This document shows, piece after piece, positions 1 to 8,258 of a stretch of 64,000 nt of DNA. The number at the start of each line of letters is the position of its first letter. The first letter of the stretch is position 1. Source of the DNA: JBBRDU01 sp038230335 (GTDB taxonomy: Bacteria; Verrucomicrobiota; Verrucomicrobiia; Chthoniobacterales; UBA10450); contig JBBRNL010000001.1 in assembly GCA_038230335.1 (NCBI GenBank), positions 372,001 through 436,000 on the forward strand, written 5' to 3'. The translations under genes and the position numbers were made by a program. The notes below the pieces were generated by a model. It was not told where the DNA came from and ran no database searches. It saw only the letters and a program-made list of their open reading frames with translations.

Positions 1-166
1 TCTTCTTTGGCGTGTCGGGCTTCAGGCCATTTCGAAATCTCGCGGATTGGATCGACTTTATGCGCCTTTAATGGTCGTTGTCTCCCAATTGGCTGCGCTG
101 GCTGGTTATTCCCTGGCGTGGTTTAGGCGTCCACCGCCCCGATTTTTAAGCTTGCTACCCGGATGA
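1..166 (+). CDS. C-terminal fragment of a membrane protein (cut by window edge)
   Basis: Reading frame 2 is open from the window edge to a TGA at 164-166. About 54 residues are visible, with one hydrophobic helix (around LMVVVSQLAALAGYSLAW) followed by a basic Arg/Pro-rich tail, as at the cytoplasmic end of an integral membrane protein. The stop overlaps the ATG of the next gene (ATGA at 163-166), which suggests translational coupling. I cannot assign a family from the tail alone; since the cassette ends with an HTTM-domain protein, a membrane partner of that system is plausible but unproven. Confidence 0.6.
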   Translation, partial: LLWRVGLQAISKSRGLDRLYAPLMVVVSQLAALAGYSLAWFRRPPPRFLSLLPG

Positions 167-570
167 GTTTGGCGCAAACCAGCATAATTATGAACGCATC
201 TTCCTCCGTTAGGCGAAATGTGCTGATCCTGTGCGTCTTTGTACTCGTCGTGACGGCCATGACAATAGTGCAGGCCGGCAGCCATAAGCCGCCACCGCCC
301 CCAACACCTGTTCGCCATATTAAACTCGTAATGAAAGATATGGATTGTGCATCCAGCGAAACGGTTGTGGTAAACTGGGTGGAAAATAACAACGACGACC
401 CGACGCATGTGCATCATAAATTTACGTACAACGGGCATCCACACGGGCAACATCCTCATCCCTGTAATGATTCGAAGGGAAACAAGGTCAGCAGTCATAT
501 CACGCAACAGGTCGACTTTGCGACATCTGCCAAGTTGAAGGAATTTCTCGATACAGCTGGGGCGCGCTGA
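163..570 (+). CDS. Small secreted His-rich protein of unknown function
   Basis: 135 residues. The N-terminus is basic, then strongly hydrophobic (VLILCVFVLVVTAMTIV) and ends near VQAG, like a Sec signal peptide or a single anchor. The mature part begins with a Pro run and has a His-rich stretch (THVHHKF, GHPHGQHPHP) and two cysteines (MDCASS, HPCNDS) that could form a disulfide. The ATG at 163 overlaps the previous stop by 4 bp; a second in-frame ATG at 190 also leaves a full signal peptide. I do not recognise a family. The His cluster might bind metal. Its position between a membrane protein and a lipoprotein/HTTM pair suggests that it is exported or processed with them, which is inference. 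Confidence 0.7.
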   Translation: MSLAQTSIIMNASSSVRRNVLILCVFVLVVTAMTIVQAGSHKPPPPPTPVRHIKLVMKDMDCASSETVVVNWVENNNDDPTHVHHKFTYNGHPHGQHPHPCNDSKGNKVSSHITQQVDFATSAKLKEFLDTAGAR

Positions 571-1169
571 AAATTCGAAAGACGTCAGCCCTGGTTGCCT
601 GCGCCGCCCTTCACTTGACGTTGATCGGCTTGGTCAGTTGTCGGGATGTCTTCATCGCCATCGGGGAGGGCGACACTTCGTTACCCGGGGGCGCCTCGTC
701 CTGGGCAAAACAGGTAGAGACGAGCGTTGGTTTTTTGGTTGGTGGACGGAAAACGTCTGCCAGCCTGGTGCGTCAAGGAGTTGAGACATATCTGAATGTG
801 TCGGGCATCGAGTCCGGCTATGGCTTCTTCGCTCCCCATGTACCGAATGGCTACAAGATGGTGCTGGAGTTGCACTACAACGATGGCCGCGTGGAGTATG
901 AAGAGCCCCACGGTGATGCTATCGGCACGGGCATCAGAATGACTTCGCTGATGGATGTGATCGGCCGATCACAAAGCGACGAAGTTCGCGCCGGGATCAT
1001 CCGGCTTCTCGTGCATTCAGTCTGGAGTCAGCATGAGGGTCTTGAGAATATTCATGTTCTTTTCGGCACGGTCCGGTTTCCCTCCCTGCGAGATTATGAG
1101 AGCGGAGCAAAATATTCCTTTCAGGTACTGAATACCTATACGGTAGACGCGGAAGCCACGCCCAGGTGA
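567..1169 (+). CDS. Predicted lipoprotein, partner of the HTTM protein; probable CTG start
   Basis: The obvious start is TTG at 615, but it would cut the signal peptide. Reading upstream in frame gives KIRKTSALVACAALHLTLIG before the LVSC lipobox, a typical lipoprotein signal, with no ATG, GTG or TTG ahead of it. The only plausible initiator is CTG at 567, whose last two bases are the start of the previous gene's TGA (CTGA, 4-bp overlap), matching the overlaps on both sides of this cassette. With that start the protein has 200 residues. The mature part contains SGIESGYGFFAPHVPNGYK, a pattern I associate with soluble partners of HTTM/DoxX-type membrane proteins. Function unknown. Confidence 0.65.
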   Translation: MKIRKTSALVACAALHLTLIGLVSCRDVFIAIGEGDTSLPGGASSWAKQVETSVGFLVGGRKTSASLVRQGVETYLNVSGIESGYGFFAPHVPNGYKMVLELHYNDGRVEYEEPHGDAIGTGIRMTSLMDVIGRSQSDEVRAGIIRLLVHSVWSQHEGLENIHVLFGTVRFPSLRDYESGAKYSFQVLNTYTVDAEATPR

Positions 1170-2128
1170 TCTTCTTCTCCGTGAAAGCTGAGCGATCCGT
1201 GAGAAGCTGGCTGACAGGATTTTTTTTCGCACCGGTGTCGGATTCCTGGTTAACGATTTTGCGGGTGGGCCTCGCCCTTCAGGTAATCGCGTATGGCATG
1301 TCGTTGCGGCTGGATTGGAACGCGTTGTTTGCTGGTTTTGATCGTGGGTTGGTCAGCCGCCAGTTGTCGGAAGCGATCATTACGCACGGAAATCTCCTTA
1401 TTCCGCGCGTTAGCTGGCTGGTCGACATAGGCGCTCATTTAGGGCTCGGAGAATCGTTAGTCCTAAACCTGATGTGGAGTGCGCTCCTGGCGGGCGGTTT
1501 CTTCCTGCTCGTTGGTCTGGCCGCTCGCGCCGCCGCCATCCTAGTGTGGTTTCTTCATTTGTGTGCGGTGCAGAGCGGCAGTCTTCTCTCCTATGGGATG
1601 GATGATTTTATGACGATCGGGCTTTTCTATCTCATGCTTTCGTCCTTGCCGGATCGATGGGCGGTGGATCACAGATGGCGTCCTCCAGGCGAAGCCGCCC
1701 TGTTCAGACAGTGTTTTCTGAAAAGGGTTCTGCAACTTCATCTTTGCCTCATCTATTTCTTCAGCGGTATTGCCAAAGCGATCGGACCGGATTGGTGGAC
1801 GGGCGAAAGTCTGTGGCGCGCACTGACGCAGCCATCATTCAATCAGATTCCGGTCGGGTTTCTCGCTTACGGCAAGGCTCTCCTCCCTCTGGCCGGAATC
1901 GGTGTCGTTGTGCTCGAACTCGGCTACCCGGTTGTAATCTGGATCAGACGAGCGCGATCCCTCTGGTTGACCGCGGTCTGCGTCATGCACGTGATGATCG
2001 GCTTGACCATGGGTATGTATCTATTCGCCTTCATTATGATCGTGCTGAATTTAGCAGCCTTCGCCCGCGGCTGGCCGGCTCAGCGGACGCGGATGGCTGA
2101 TAACAAACAACCGGCGTTTGTTTCGTGA
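1166..2128 (+). CDS. HTTM domain membrane protein
   Basis: 320 residues with a GTG start at 1166 overlapping the preceding TGA (GTGA). Several transmembrane helices are visible, and the region LQLHLCLIYFFSGIAK followed by a DWWTGESLW segment matches the HTTM fold, the membrane domain related to vitamin K-dependent gamma-carboxylase and to Bacillus SdpB. Family members are poorly characterised; SdpB helps mature an exported toxin. It is the last gene of a translationally coupled cassette with a lipoprotein and a small secreted protein, so a role in modifying or exporting that protein is possible. I am confident of the domain, not of the reaction. Confidence 0.75.
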   Translation: MIFFSVKAERSVRSWLTGFFFAPVSDSWLTILRVGLALQVIAYGMSLRLDWNALFAGFDRGLVSRQLSEAIITHGNLLIPRVSWLVDIGAHLGLGESLVLNLMWSALLAGGFFLLVGLAARAAAILVWFLHLCAVQSGSLLSYGMDDFMTIGLFYLMLSSLPDRWAVDHRWRPPGEAALFRQCFLKRVLQLHLCLIYFFSGIAKAIGPDWWTGESLWRALTQPSFNQIPVGFLAYGKALLPLAGIGVVVLELGYPVVIWIRRARSLWLTAVCVMHVMIGLTMGMYLFAFIMIVLNLAAFARGWPAQRTRMADNKQPAFVS

Positions 2129-2267
2129 AGGGGAACCTGGCGATCAGAAGCGGGGGAAAGTTTTAGCGCGGCCGGACGTTGAAAGGCGGTCCTGGGATCG
2201 TTTGCACTCGACCGTTACTTTCTGACTTGCGACCATTCGGTCCGCCGGAGCTGCCGGCCCCGACCAT

Positions 2268-4670
2268 ATGTCTGAGGTGTCTAAGTCAGATCTTTCGCTT
2301 GAAATCGGGCATCTTCTGCTGGTCGACGTGGTCGGGTATTCGAAGTTGCTCGTGAATGAGCAGATTGAACTGCTCCAGGAGTTGAAGCAAATTGTGCGCG
2401 GCACGGATTCATTTCGATCTGCCGAGGCGGCCGGGAAACTCATTCGAATTCCTACCGGCGACGGGATGGCTCTGGTTTTTTTTCGCAGCCCGGAAGAGCC
2501 CGCCCACTGTGCTCTCCAAATTCACGCGGCTCTCTGCGCCCAGCCACACATACAAGTTCGCATGGGGGTTCATAGCGGGCCCGTCACACCAGTAAGCGAT
2601 GTGAACGACCGTTCTAACGTCGCGGGCGCCGGCATCAATATCGCTCAGCGAGTGATGGATTGCGGAGACGCGGGGCACATCCTGTTATCCAGGCACGTGG
2701 CGGACGATCTGGGGCAGTACCGGCACTGGCAGCCCTGCCTAAAAGACTTAGGCGAATGCGAGGTAAAGCACGGGTTACGGCTGGGCCTGGTGAATCTATG
2801 CAAGGATGGTTTGGGCAATCCCGAAGTCCCGCAAAAGTTACGGCAACGCAGATGGAAGCAGGCTCCGTCGGGGTCGGTCCGTCCCGTTCGTCCGCCCGTC
2901 TGGACGAAAGCGGGTTTGTTTTGCGCAATCGGGCTCGCGGCCACCCTGCTCCTGGCGGCTGTCTTTTTATTCTCCCGCCACGTCCCCCTGCCACCGGAGG
3001 ACAAACTGCCTCCACCGAAGAGTATTGCCGTTCTCCCCTTCGATAACTTCAGTGACGATAATCGTAATTCGCACATCACCGAGGCGGTGCAGGACGAGAT
3101 TCTGACCGATCTCGCCAAGGTGGCAGACCTGAAAGTGATTAGCCGCACATCAGTCGCTCAGTATAAAGACGCGGCCCACCGCAACCTGCGCGAGATCGGC
3201 AAGCAACTGGGCGTGGCCCACCTCGTCGAAGGAAGCGTTCAATGTATCGGATCACGGGTGCGCGTGACTGTGCAGCTGATCGATACCCGAACAGATACGC
3301 ACCTGTGGGCGGAGCGTTATGACCGTGGTTTGGCCGATGTTTTTGAACTGGAAAGTGAGCTCTCCGAAAAAATTGTGGAGCAATTGAAGAGTAAACTTTC
3401 TCCCCGCGAAAAGGCGGCGATCGAAGAACGCCCCACGAAAGATATGGCGGCTTACGACCTCTATTTGAAAGGCAAAGGATTCATTGAAAAGGCGGTCTTT
3501 GACTCGGCGCCGAAAGAGAATCTGGCGGAAGCGGTTCAATTACTGAATCAGGCAGTGGCCCAGGATCCGGTCTTTCCCCTCGCTTACTACGAGCTCGCGC
3601 ATGCCCACGATCAGATCTATCTTTACGGAGAAGATCACAGTCCGGCGCGTCTTGATCTAGCCAGCCAAGCCATTCAGTCGCTCGTCCGACTGCGGCCGGA
3701 ATCGGGTGAAGCCCACCTGGCCTTGGCCAAGCATTATTATTGGGGCTATCTCGATTTCGACAAGGCGCGGGCCGAGTTGGTCGCGGCGCGTAAAGCCTTG
3801 CCTAACGATCCATGGCCGCCGCTGCTCGCCGGATATATGGATCGGCGCCAGGGTTTGTGGCCGGAATCGACGCGGAATCTTGAAGAGGCGCTCCAGCTTG
3901 ATCCGCGCAACCCTCTCATCCTTCACCAGCTTAGTTTGAGCTATGAATGCCTGCGTCGCTATCACGACATGAGCATGATTGTGGACCGCGCCTTGAGCCT
4001 CAATCCTCGAGACGTGCAAACGCGGCTGCGTCGAGCCATGGTCGACTTGGATGCTCGAGCTGATTTGAGGCCGTTGCGCACGACCATCGCGCAAGTCATG
4101 GCGGAGGATCCGCGAAATGGTCCCTCGGTATCCGATGTTGCGATCATCGTCGCCATGTATGATCGGAATCGGGATGCAGCCGCGCAGGCATTAGTTACTT
4201 TGCCGTCTGATGGCTGTCGGGAAGAAGGATTGCCATTTCCCCGCGCCTGGTGCGAAGGTCTGGTGACGGGAATGCGTGACGAGCAGGCGGCACGGCCCAT
4301 CTTTTTGCGGGGTAGAGCCGAAGTCGACAAGATGATCGGTCGACAGCCGGATTACCCCGAGGCGCTCTGCGTTCTTGGCCTTTTTGATGCGGCCATGGGC
4401 CGGAAGGATGATGCCATTCGGGAAGGGGCCCGGGCGGTCGAGTTGCTGCCAGTGAAAAAGGATTCGATCAATGGCGCTCTGTTGATCAAATACCTCGCCC
4501 TCATTTATGCCTACTGCGGGGATAAGGACCGTGCCATGGAGCAACTGACGGTGGCGGCTACGCTGCCGGGATATCTCAGCTACGGTCAGTTGCGGCTCGA
4601 TCCACTTTGGGATCCGCTCCGGCGCGACCCGCGCTTCGAGAAGGTAGTTGCGAGCCTCGCGCCGAAGTAG
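2268..4670 (+). CDS. Class III adenylate/guanylate cyclase-like protein with TolB-like and TPR regions
   Basis: 800 residues. Residues about 12-180 form a class III nucleotide cyclase homology domain: LLLVDVVGYS carries the first metal Asp (D20), PTGDGMALVFF the second, and AGAGINIAQR the Asn/Arg pair expected in the active site, so catalysis is possible. A single helix near 215-235 (FCAIGLAATLLLAAVFLF) anchors it. Beyond the membrane comes a FlgO/TolB-like domain starting at KSIAVLPFDNFSDD, then TPR-type repeats to the C-terminus. This cytoplasmic cyclase plus extracytoplasmic TolB-TPR plan is common in soil bacteria, where it is thought to sense envelope signals. ATG at 2268; no operon partner is visible. 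Whether it makes cAMP or is only a sensor cannot be read from the sequence. Confidence 0.8.
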   Translation: MSEVSKSDLSLEIGHLLLVDVVGYSKLLVNEQIELLQELKQIVRGTDSFRSAEAAGKLIRIPTGDGMALVFFRSPEEPAHCALQIHAALCAQPHIQVRMGVHSGPVTPVSDVNDRSNVAGAGINIAQRVMDCGDAGHILLSRHVADDLGQYRHWQPCLKDLGECEVKHGLRLGLVNLCKDGLGNPEVPQKLRQRRWKQAPSGSVRPVRPPVWTKAGLFCAIGLAATLLLAAVFLFSRHVPLPPEDKLPPPKSIAVLPFDNFSDDNRNSHITEAVQDEILTDLAKVADLKVISRTSVAQYKDAAHRNLREIGKQLGVAHLVEGSVQCIGSRVRVTVQLIDTRTDTHLWAERYDRGLADVFELESELSEKIVEQLKSKLSPREKAAIEERPTKDMAAYDLYLKGKGFIEKAVFDSAPKENLAEAVQLLNQAVAQDPVFPLAYYELAHAHDQIYLYGEDHSPARLDLASQAIQSLVRLRPESGEAHLALAKHYYWGYLDFDKARAELVAARKALPNDPWPPLLAGYMDRRQGLWPESTRNLEEALQLDPRNPLILHQLSLSYECLRRYHDMSMIVDRALSLNPRDVQTRLRRAMVDLDARADLRPLRTTIAQVMAEDPRNGPSVSDVAIIVAMYDRNRDAAAQALVTLPSDGCREEGLPFPRAWCEGLVTGMRDEQAARPIFLRGRAEVDKMIGRQPDYPEALCVLGLFDAAMGRKDDAIREGARAVELLPVKKDSINGALLIKYLALIYAYCGDKDRAMEQLTVAATLPGYLSYGQLRLDPLWDPLRRDPRFEKVVASLAPK

Positions 4671-4767
4671 CCCAGAGGCTGCAAAACTCAACGGTCTAAA
4701 ATTCATCCTCACAACGCGCTCCTCTGAGCGGTCGTTAGTCTACTTTAACCAACAGGGCCGGCTGACG

Positions 4768-4787
4768 GGACCGTTTGGTCCTTTATT
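4768..4787 (+). terminator. Weak rho-independent terminator candidate
   Basis: GGACC-GTTT-GGTCC (5-bp stem, 4-nt loop) is followed by TTTATT. It lies about 100 bp after the cyclase-like gene and 75 bp before folB. The short stem and broken T tract keep confidence low. Confidence 0.35.
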
Positions 4788-4862
4788 CCGCCGCTCCCTC
4801 GACCGGAAGGATCGATCCGTTTCGCGTCTTGCGAATTTCTCGCTTCGTGTGACTGCTAAGAG

Positions 4863-5237
4863 GTGGATGTAACCTCCGGGCCCGCGGATGAAATCCAAGT
4901 CGACGAACTCGAGGTCTATGCCCGGGTTGGTGTCACCGAAAACGAGCGCGCTAAGCCGCAGCGTTTGACCCTCACCATCACGGTATGGCCAGTCGAGCCC
5001 TTCGAGAAACTTCAGGACGACATTGCGAACGCAACGAACTATTCCGCCATTTGCGTGACGGTCCGGGATTTTGCGGCGGAGCGGTCGGACCGCTTAATCG
5101 AGACGCTGGCCGCGGAACTGGCCGCTAAACTTTTGCATACCTTCGCGATCCGCAAAGTGCGTTTGGAGCTCCGCAAATTCGTTTTGCCAGACGCGAAATA
5201 CGTGGCGGTCATCGTGACGCGCAGGGCCGCCGATTGA
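4863..5237 (+). CDS. folB: Dihydroneopterin aldolase
   Basis: 124 residues, the normal length for FolB, which converts 7,8-dihydroneopterin to 6-hydroxymethyl-dihydropterin in folate synthesis. Seen here: the N-terminal DELEVYARVGVTENER segment with the catalytic Glu after GVT, the NATNYSAICVTV region, and the C-terminal VRLELRKFVLP carrying the conserved Lys. The GTG at 4863 is the best start because the family fold begins about ten residues later; AGAGG lies only a few bases ahead. argH follows after 4 bp, so the two are probably co-transcribed although the pathways differ. Confidence 0.88.
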   Translation: MDVTSGPADEIQVDELEVYARVGVTENERAKPQRLTLTITVWPVEPFEKLQDDIANATNYSAICVTVRDFAAERSDRLIETLAAELAAKLLHTFAIRKVRLELRKFVLPDAKYVAVIVTRRAAD

Positions 5238-5241
5238 TTCG

Positions 5242-6618
5242 ATGCGAAAAGGAAGATTAGATACGCCGGCGGCGAAGCTGGCTCAGACCTTTAGCGAGTC
5301 GGTATCCTTCGACCGGCGACTTTATCGACACGATATAGCGGGCTCCATCGCCCACGCCGGCGCTTTGGCGGCCAGCGGGATTATCTCGGCGGAAGAAAAG
5401 GCGGGCATCGAGGCGGGGTTACGGGAGATCGAGCGTGAGATCGAAGACGGGAAGTTCGAGTGGACGCAATCACTCGAAGACGTGCACATGAATATCGAAG
5501 CGGCGTTGACCAAGCGGATTGGAACGGCTGGAGCCAAATTGCACACGGCGCGAAGCCGTAACGACCAGGTTGCGCTCGATCTGCGGCTGTATGTCAAAGC
5601 GGAAGGCCGGCAGATGGAAGCGAGTATCAGCGCACTGCAACGTTCCCTGCTCGACCGAGCGGAACATCACCAGGATGTGCTCCTTCCAGGCTACACACAT
5701 CTGCAGCAAGCCCAACCGATCTCGCTGGCGCATTATCTCCTCGCTCAAATTGAAGCTTTGCAGCGCGATGCCGAGCGCGTGCGCGATTGTGTGGCGCGGA
5801 CGGATGTGCTCCCGCTTGGATCGGGCGCGTTAGCCGGTTCGACCATCGTGCTCGACCGGCAGTTGATCGCGCGCCAGCTCGGCTTCGCCCGGGTCAGTCA
5901 GAACAGCGTCGATGCAGTAGGCGATCGAGACTTCGTCTGTGAGTTCCTCTTTTGCCTGGCCATGATCGGGCTGCATCTCTCCCGCTTAAGCGAGGACTTT
6001 ATTTTATGGAGCACGAGTGAATTCGGGTTCCTGCAATTTAGCGATGCGTTCTCGACTGGATCGAGTTTGATGCCGCAGAAAAAAAATCCGGACATGGCGG
6101 AACTGACGCGGGGAAAGACGGGACGCCTCTACGGAAACCTTCTGGCCATGTTGACGGTTTTGAAGGCGTTGCCCACATCGTACAACCGCGACCTGCAGGA
6201 AGATAAAGAAGCACTGTTCGATTCGGTCGACACCGTCGGCGCGGCCCTGGAACTCTGGGCCGCCATGCTGCCTGAGATCAAATTCAATGCGGAGCGGATG
6301 GAAGCCGCCGCGCGGGATTCCCATCTTCTCGCCACCGATCTGGCCGAGTATTTGGTGAAGAAAGGCCTGCCCTTTCGCGAAGCGCACGAAGTGGTCGGCC
6401 GTCTGGTGGCGCGCGCCTTGGAGAAGAAAGTGTCTCTCGACAATATTTCGCCCATGGAATTGCAGGAGGTCTCGCCGCTTTTCGGTAACGATGTGCATGC
6501 GGTATTCGACCCGCGGCACTCCTTGTCCAACCGCACTGCCATCGGTTCGCCTGCTCCGCAAAATGTCAAAGTGCAGATCGAGCAATGGTGGGATCGCTTA
6601 AAAAAGACGGGCTATTGA
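5242..6618 (+). CDS. argH: Argininosuccinate lyase
   Basis: 458 residues, full length for the fumarase/aspartase-superfamily enzyme that splits argininosuccinate into arginine and fumarate, the last step of arginine synthesis. The signature GSSLMPQKKNPD with its mobile catalytic loop is intact (about residue 275), as are HTARSRNDQV near the start and GYTHLQQAQP with the catalytic His in the middle. ATG at 5242, 4 bp after folB. A perfect hairpin follows the stop. No other arginine gene lies in the window. Confidence 0.96.
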   Translation: MRKGRLDTPAAKLAQTFSESVSFDRRLYRHDIAGSIAHAGALAASGIISAEEKAGIEAGLREIEREIEDGKFEWTQSLEDVHMNIEAALTKRIGTAGAKLHTARSRNDQVALDLRLYVKAEGRQMEASISALQRSLLDRAEHHQDVLLPGYTHLQQAQPISLAHYLLAQIEALQRDAERVRDCVARTDVLPLGSGALAGSTIVLDRQLIARQLGFARVSQNSVDAVGDRDFVCEFLFCLAMIGLHLSRLSEDFILWSTSEFGFLQFSDAFSTGSSLMPQKKNPDMAELTRGKTGRLYGNLLAMLTVLKALPTSYNRDLQEDKEALFDSVDTVGAALELWAAMLPEIKFNAERMEAAARDSHLLATDLAEYLVKKGLPFREAHEVVGRLVARALEKKVSLDNISPMELQEVSPLFGNDVHAVFDPRHSLSNRTAIGSPAPQNVKVQIEQWWDRLKKTGY

Positions 6619-6620
6619 GC

Positions 6621-6635
6621 GGGTCGATTCGACCC
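6621..6635 (+). terminator. Hairpin just after argH
   Basis: GGGTCG-ATT-CGACCC begins 2 bp after the argH stop. It is a perfect 6-bp stem with a 3-nt loop, but the following bases (ATCTTCC) are only partly T-rich, so it could also be part of the adjacent repeat. Confidence 0.4.
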
Positions 6636-6671
6636 ATCTTCCTGTAGTTACGGTTCGGCGACTGCCGGATT

Positions 6672-6780
6672 GCCGTGTTCTGGGAATTGTCCACACGCCA
6701 GAAGCGAAGACGCCTCAACAGAGCGAGGCGGCTCAGCGCTCTCTTCTTGTAGCCACGGCACTCTGCTGCCGTGCTCTGGG
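6672..6780. repeat. Composite intergenic repeat with hairpin
   Basis: The argH-Nudix gap contains GCCGTG[T/C]TCTGGG twice (6672-6684 and 6768-6780), a perfect hairpin CACGGCA-CTCTGC-TGCCGTG (6754-6773), and the module AAGACGCCTCAACAGAG (from about 6708), which recurs with few changes at 12552 in the 3' end of nagA. No gene is visible here. It resembles the short dispersed palindromic repeats found between genes of many soil bacteria. Confidence 0.55.
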
Positions 6781-6851
6781 CGTGCGCGTTCCCGGACGTC
6801 CCGCGCCAGCTAATCATTCGCTTTTCTTTGCTTCATTCATAATCTTGCGCG

Positions 6852-7469
6852 GTGCGTTCGAGTGGCTTGGGACAAGACAGAGAAGGCTGGGAAACTGGCG
6901 CCTGCCTCACGCACTATTCAGACGACCACCTGACCCTGGTGACGGAAGAAGTGAAAACGCCCTCACGGCCGGGATTCAAAACCTGGACGACGGTGCAGCG
7001 AAAGAGCGCCGTGGTCGTGGCGGCCATGACCACCGCGGGCGAGTTCCTGCTTGTGCGGCAGGAGCGGATTCCGATTCGCTGTGCAATTTGGGAAATGCCG
7101 GCTGGCCAGATTGACGAAGCTCGGCCCAGTCGAAAAGAGATTGAAGCGACGGCGCTACGTGAATTGCGTGAAGAGACTGGCTACGAACTGGCCGAGGGAG
7201 GAGAGCTGGTTCCAATGGGCGATTTTTTCGCATCTCCCGGGTTCACGGATGAGCGCGAATATCTGTTTCTGGCTCGTCCGGTAGAGCGGGCGCGCGCGGG
7301 CGAAGATACGACGAAACAAGAGGAAGGGATTATCGATTGTCGTGCTTTCCCGGTCTCGGAATTGCAGCGCATGTTGGCCGACGGCGAAATTCGGGACGCG
7401 AACACGCTGAGCATTTGCTCCCGACTGGCGGCGCGCGGGTTGCTCACGTTCGGATCCCACTCCAATTAG
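6852..7469 (+). CDS. Nudix hydrolase, ADP-ribose pyrophosphatase type
   Basis: Up to 205 residues. The Nudix core RELREETGY is clear and is preceded by IWEMPAGQIDE, which places it in the ADP-ribose/NDP-sugar pyrophosphatase group (NudF-like), enzymes that split ADP-ribose to AMP and ribose 5-phosphate. Between the Gly of PAGQ and the RE of the core I count about four residues more than the standard box, so the spacing is unusual. The segment GDFFASPGFTDER matches the substrate-binding loop of ADPRases. The GTG at 6852 is the outermost start; the first 30 residues look unlike the family, so the real start may lie further in. tatC starts 2 bp after the stop. Confidence 0.82.
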   Translation: MRSSGLGQDREGWETGACLTHYSDDHLTLVTEEVKTPSRPGFKTWTTVQRKSAVVVAAMTTAGEFLLVRQERIPIRCAIWEMPAGQIDEARPSRKEIEATALRELREETGYELAEGGELVPMGDFFASPGFTDEREYLFLARPVERARAGEDTTKQEEGIIDCRAFPVSELQRMLADGEIRDANTLSICSRLAARGLLTFGSHSN

Positions 7470-7471
7470 CC

Positions 7472-8254
7472 ATGACTCTGCGAAACATTTTTAAATTTCG
7501 GGAGCTGCCGGATAGCGAGACATCGAAGCCGTTTCTCGAACATCTGGAAGACTTGCGTTGGACCATCGTGAAGATGGCCATTGCGCTGCTTGTTTCGATG
7601 GTTCTTGCGCTGACCTTCCGCACTGCATTGGTGCACGTCATGCAGGCGCCGTTGCACACGGTCGACCCTCAAATGGGAGCGCTGCGCGCTCTCGGAATTA
7701 CCGATTCCATCACCATTTCATTTCACCTCGCCTTTTACGCCGGCATTGTCCTGTGCTTTCCACTGCTGCTTTATTTTTTGGCCGAATTTATTCTGCCCGC
7801 ACTAACCGCGGTGGAGAAACGCTTTCTCCTGCCTGCAATTTTCGCCAGCTTCGCCTTGTTCCTGCTTGGCGTGGTGGTGTGCTATTTCTGGCTCCTACCC
7901 AAGACGATCCTGTTTTTCTTTCACGACACGCAGTCACTCGGCTGGACGCCGGCCTGGACGGTGCAGGAGTATTACTCTTTCGTGACAAGATTTACCATGG
8001 GGTTCGGTCTCTCCTTCGAGTTGCCCGTCGTCGTGCTCGCGTTGGTTCGTTTCGGACTGGTTACGTATCGTTTCATGGCGAGGACCAGGCCATACGCGAT
8101 TGTGCTCATGTTTGTGCTGGCCACGATTATCACGCCGACGCCGGATATCCTGACCCTGGGAGCGATGGCTTTGCCCATGTGTTTGCTTTACGAAAGCTGC
8201 ATCTGGATCGCATGGGCCATGGAGCGCCGCGCCGTTCGGTCAGCTGATTCCTAA
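7472..8254 (+). CDS. tatC: Sec-independent (Tat) translocase subunit TatC
   Basis: 260 residues from the ATG at 7472, directly after the Nudix stop; longer in-frame starts would run into that gene and are rejected. TatC is the membrane receptor for twin-arginine signal peptides. The diagnostic N-terminal FLEHLEDLRW (usually HLxELR) and the GFGLSFELPVVV segment in the second half are present, with six hydrophobic helices. No tatA or tatB is nearby. A likely substrate is in this window: ActB at 51367 has an SRRGFLK twin-arginine motif. Confidence 0.95.
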   Translation: MTLRNIFKFRELPDSETSKPFLEHLEDLRWTIVKMAIALLVSMVLALTFRTALVHVMQAPLHTVDPQMGALRALGITDSITISFHLAFYAGIVLCFPLLLYFLAEFILPALTAVEKRFLLPAIFASFALFLLGVVVCYFWLLPKTILFFFHDTQSLGWTPAWTVQEYYSFVTRFTMGFGLSFELPVVVLALVRFGLVTYRFMARTRPYAIVLMFVLATIITPTPDILTLGAMALPMCLLYESCIWIAWAMERRAVRSADS

Positions 8255-8258
8255 TCGC

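Noticed and set aside
4648..4872. 74-codon frame between the cyclase gene and folB
   Set aside because: Starts inside the cyclase gene, Arg/Ser-rich, and runs through the terminator-like hairpin.
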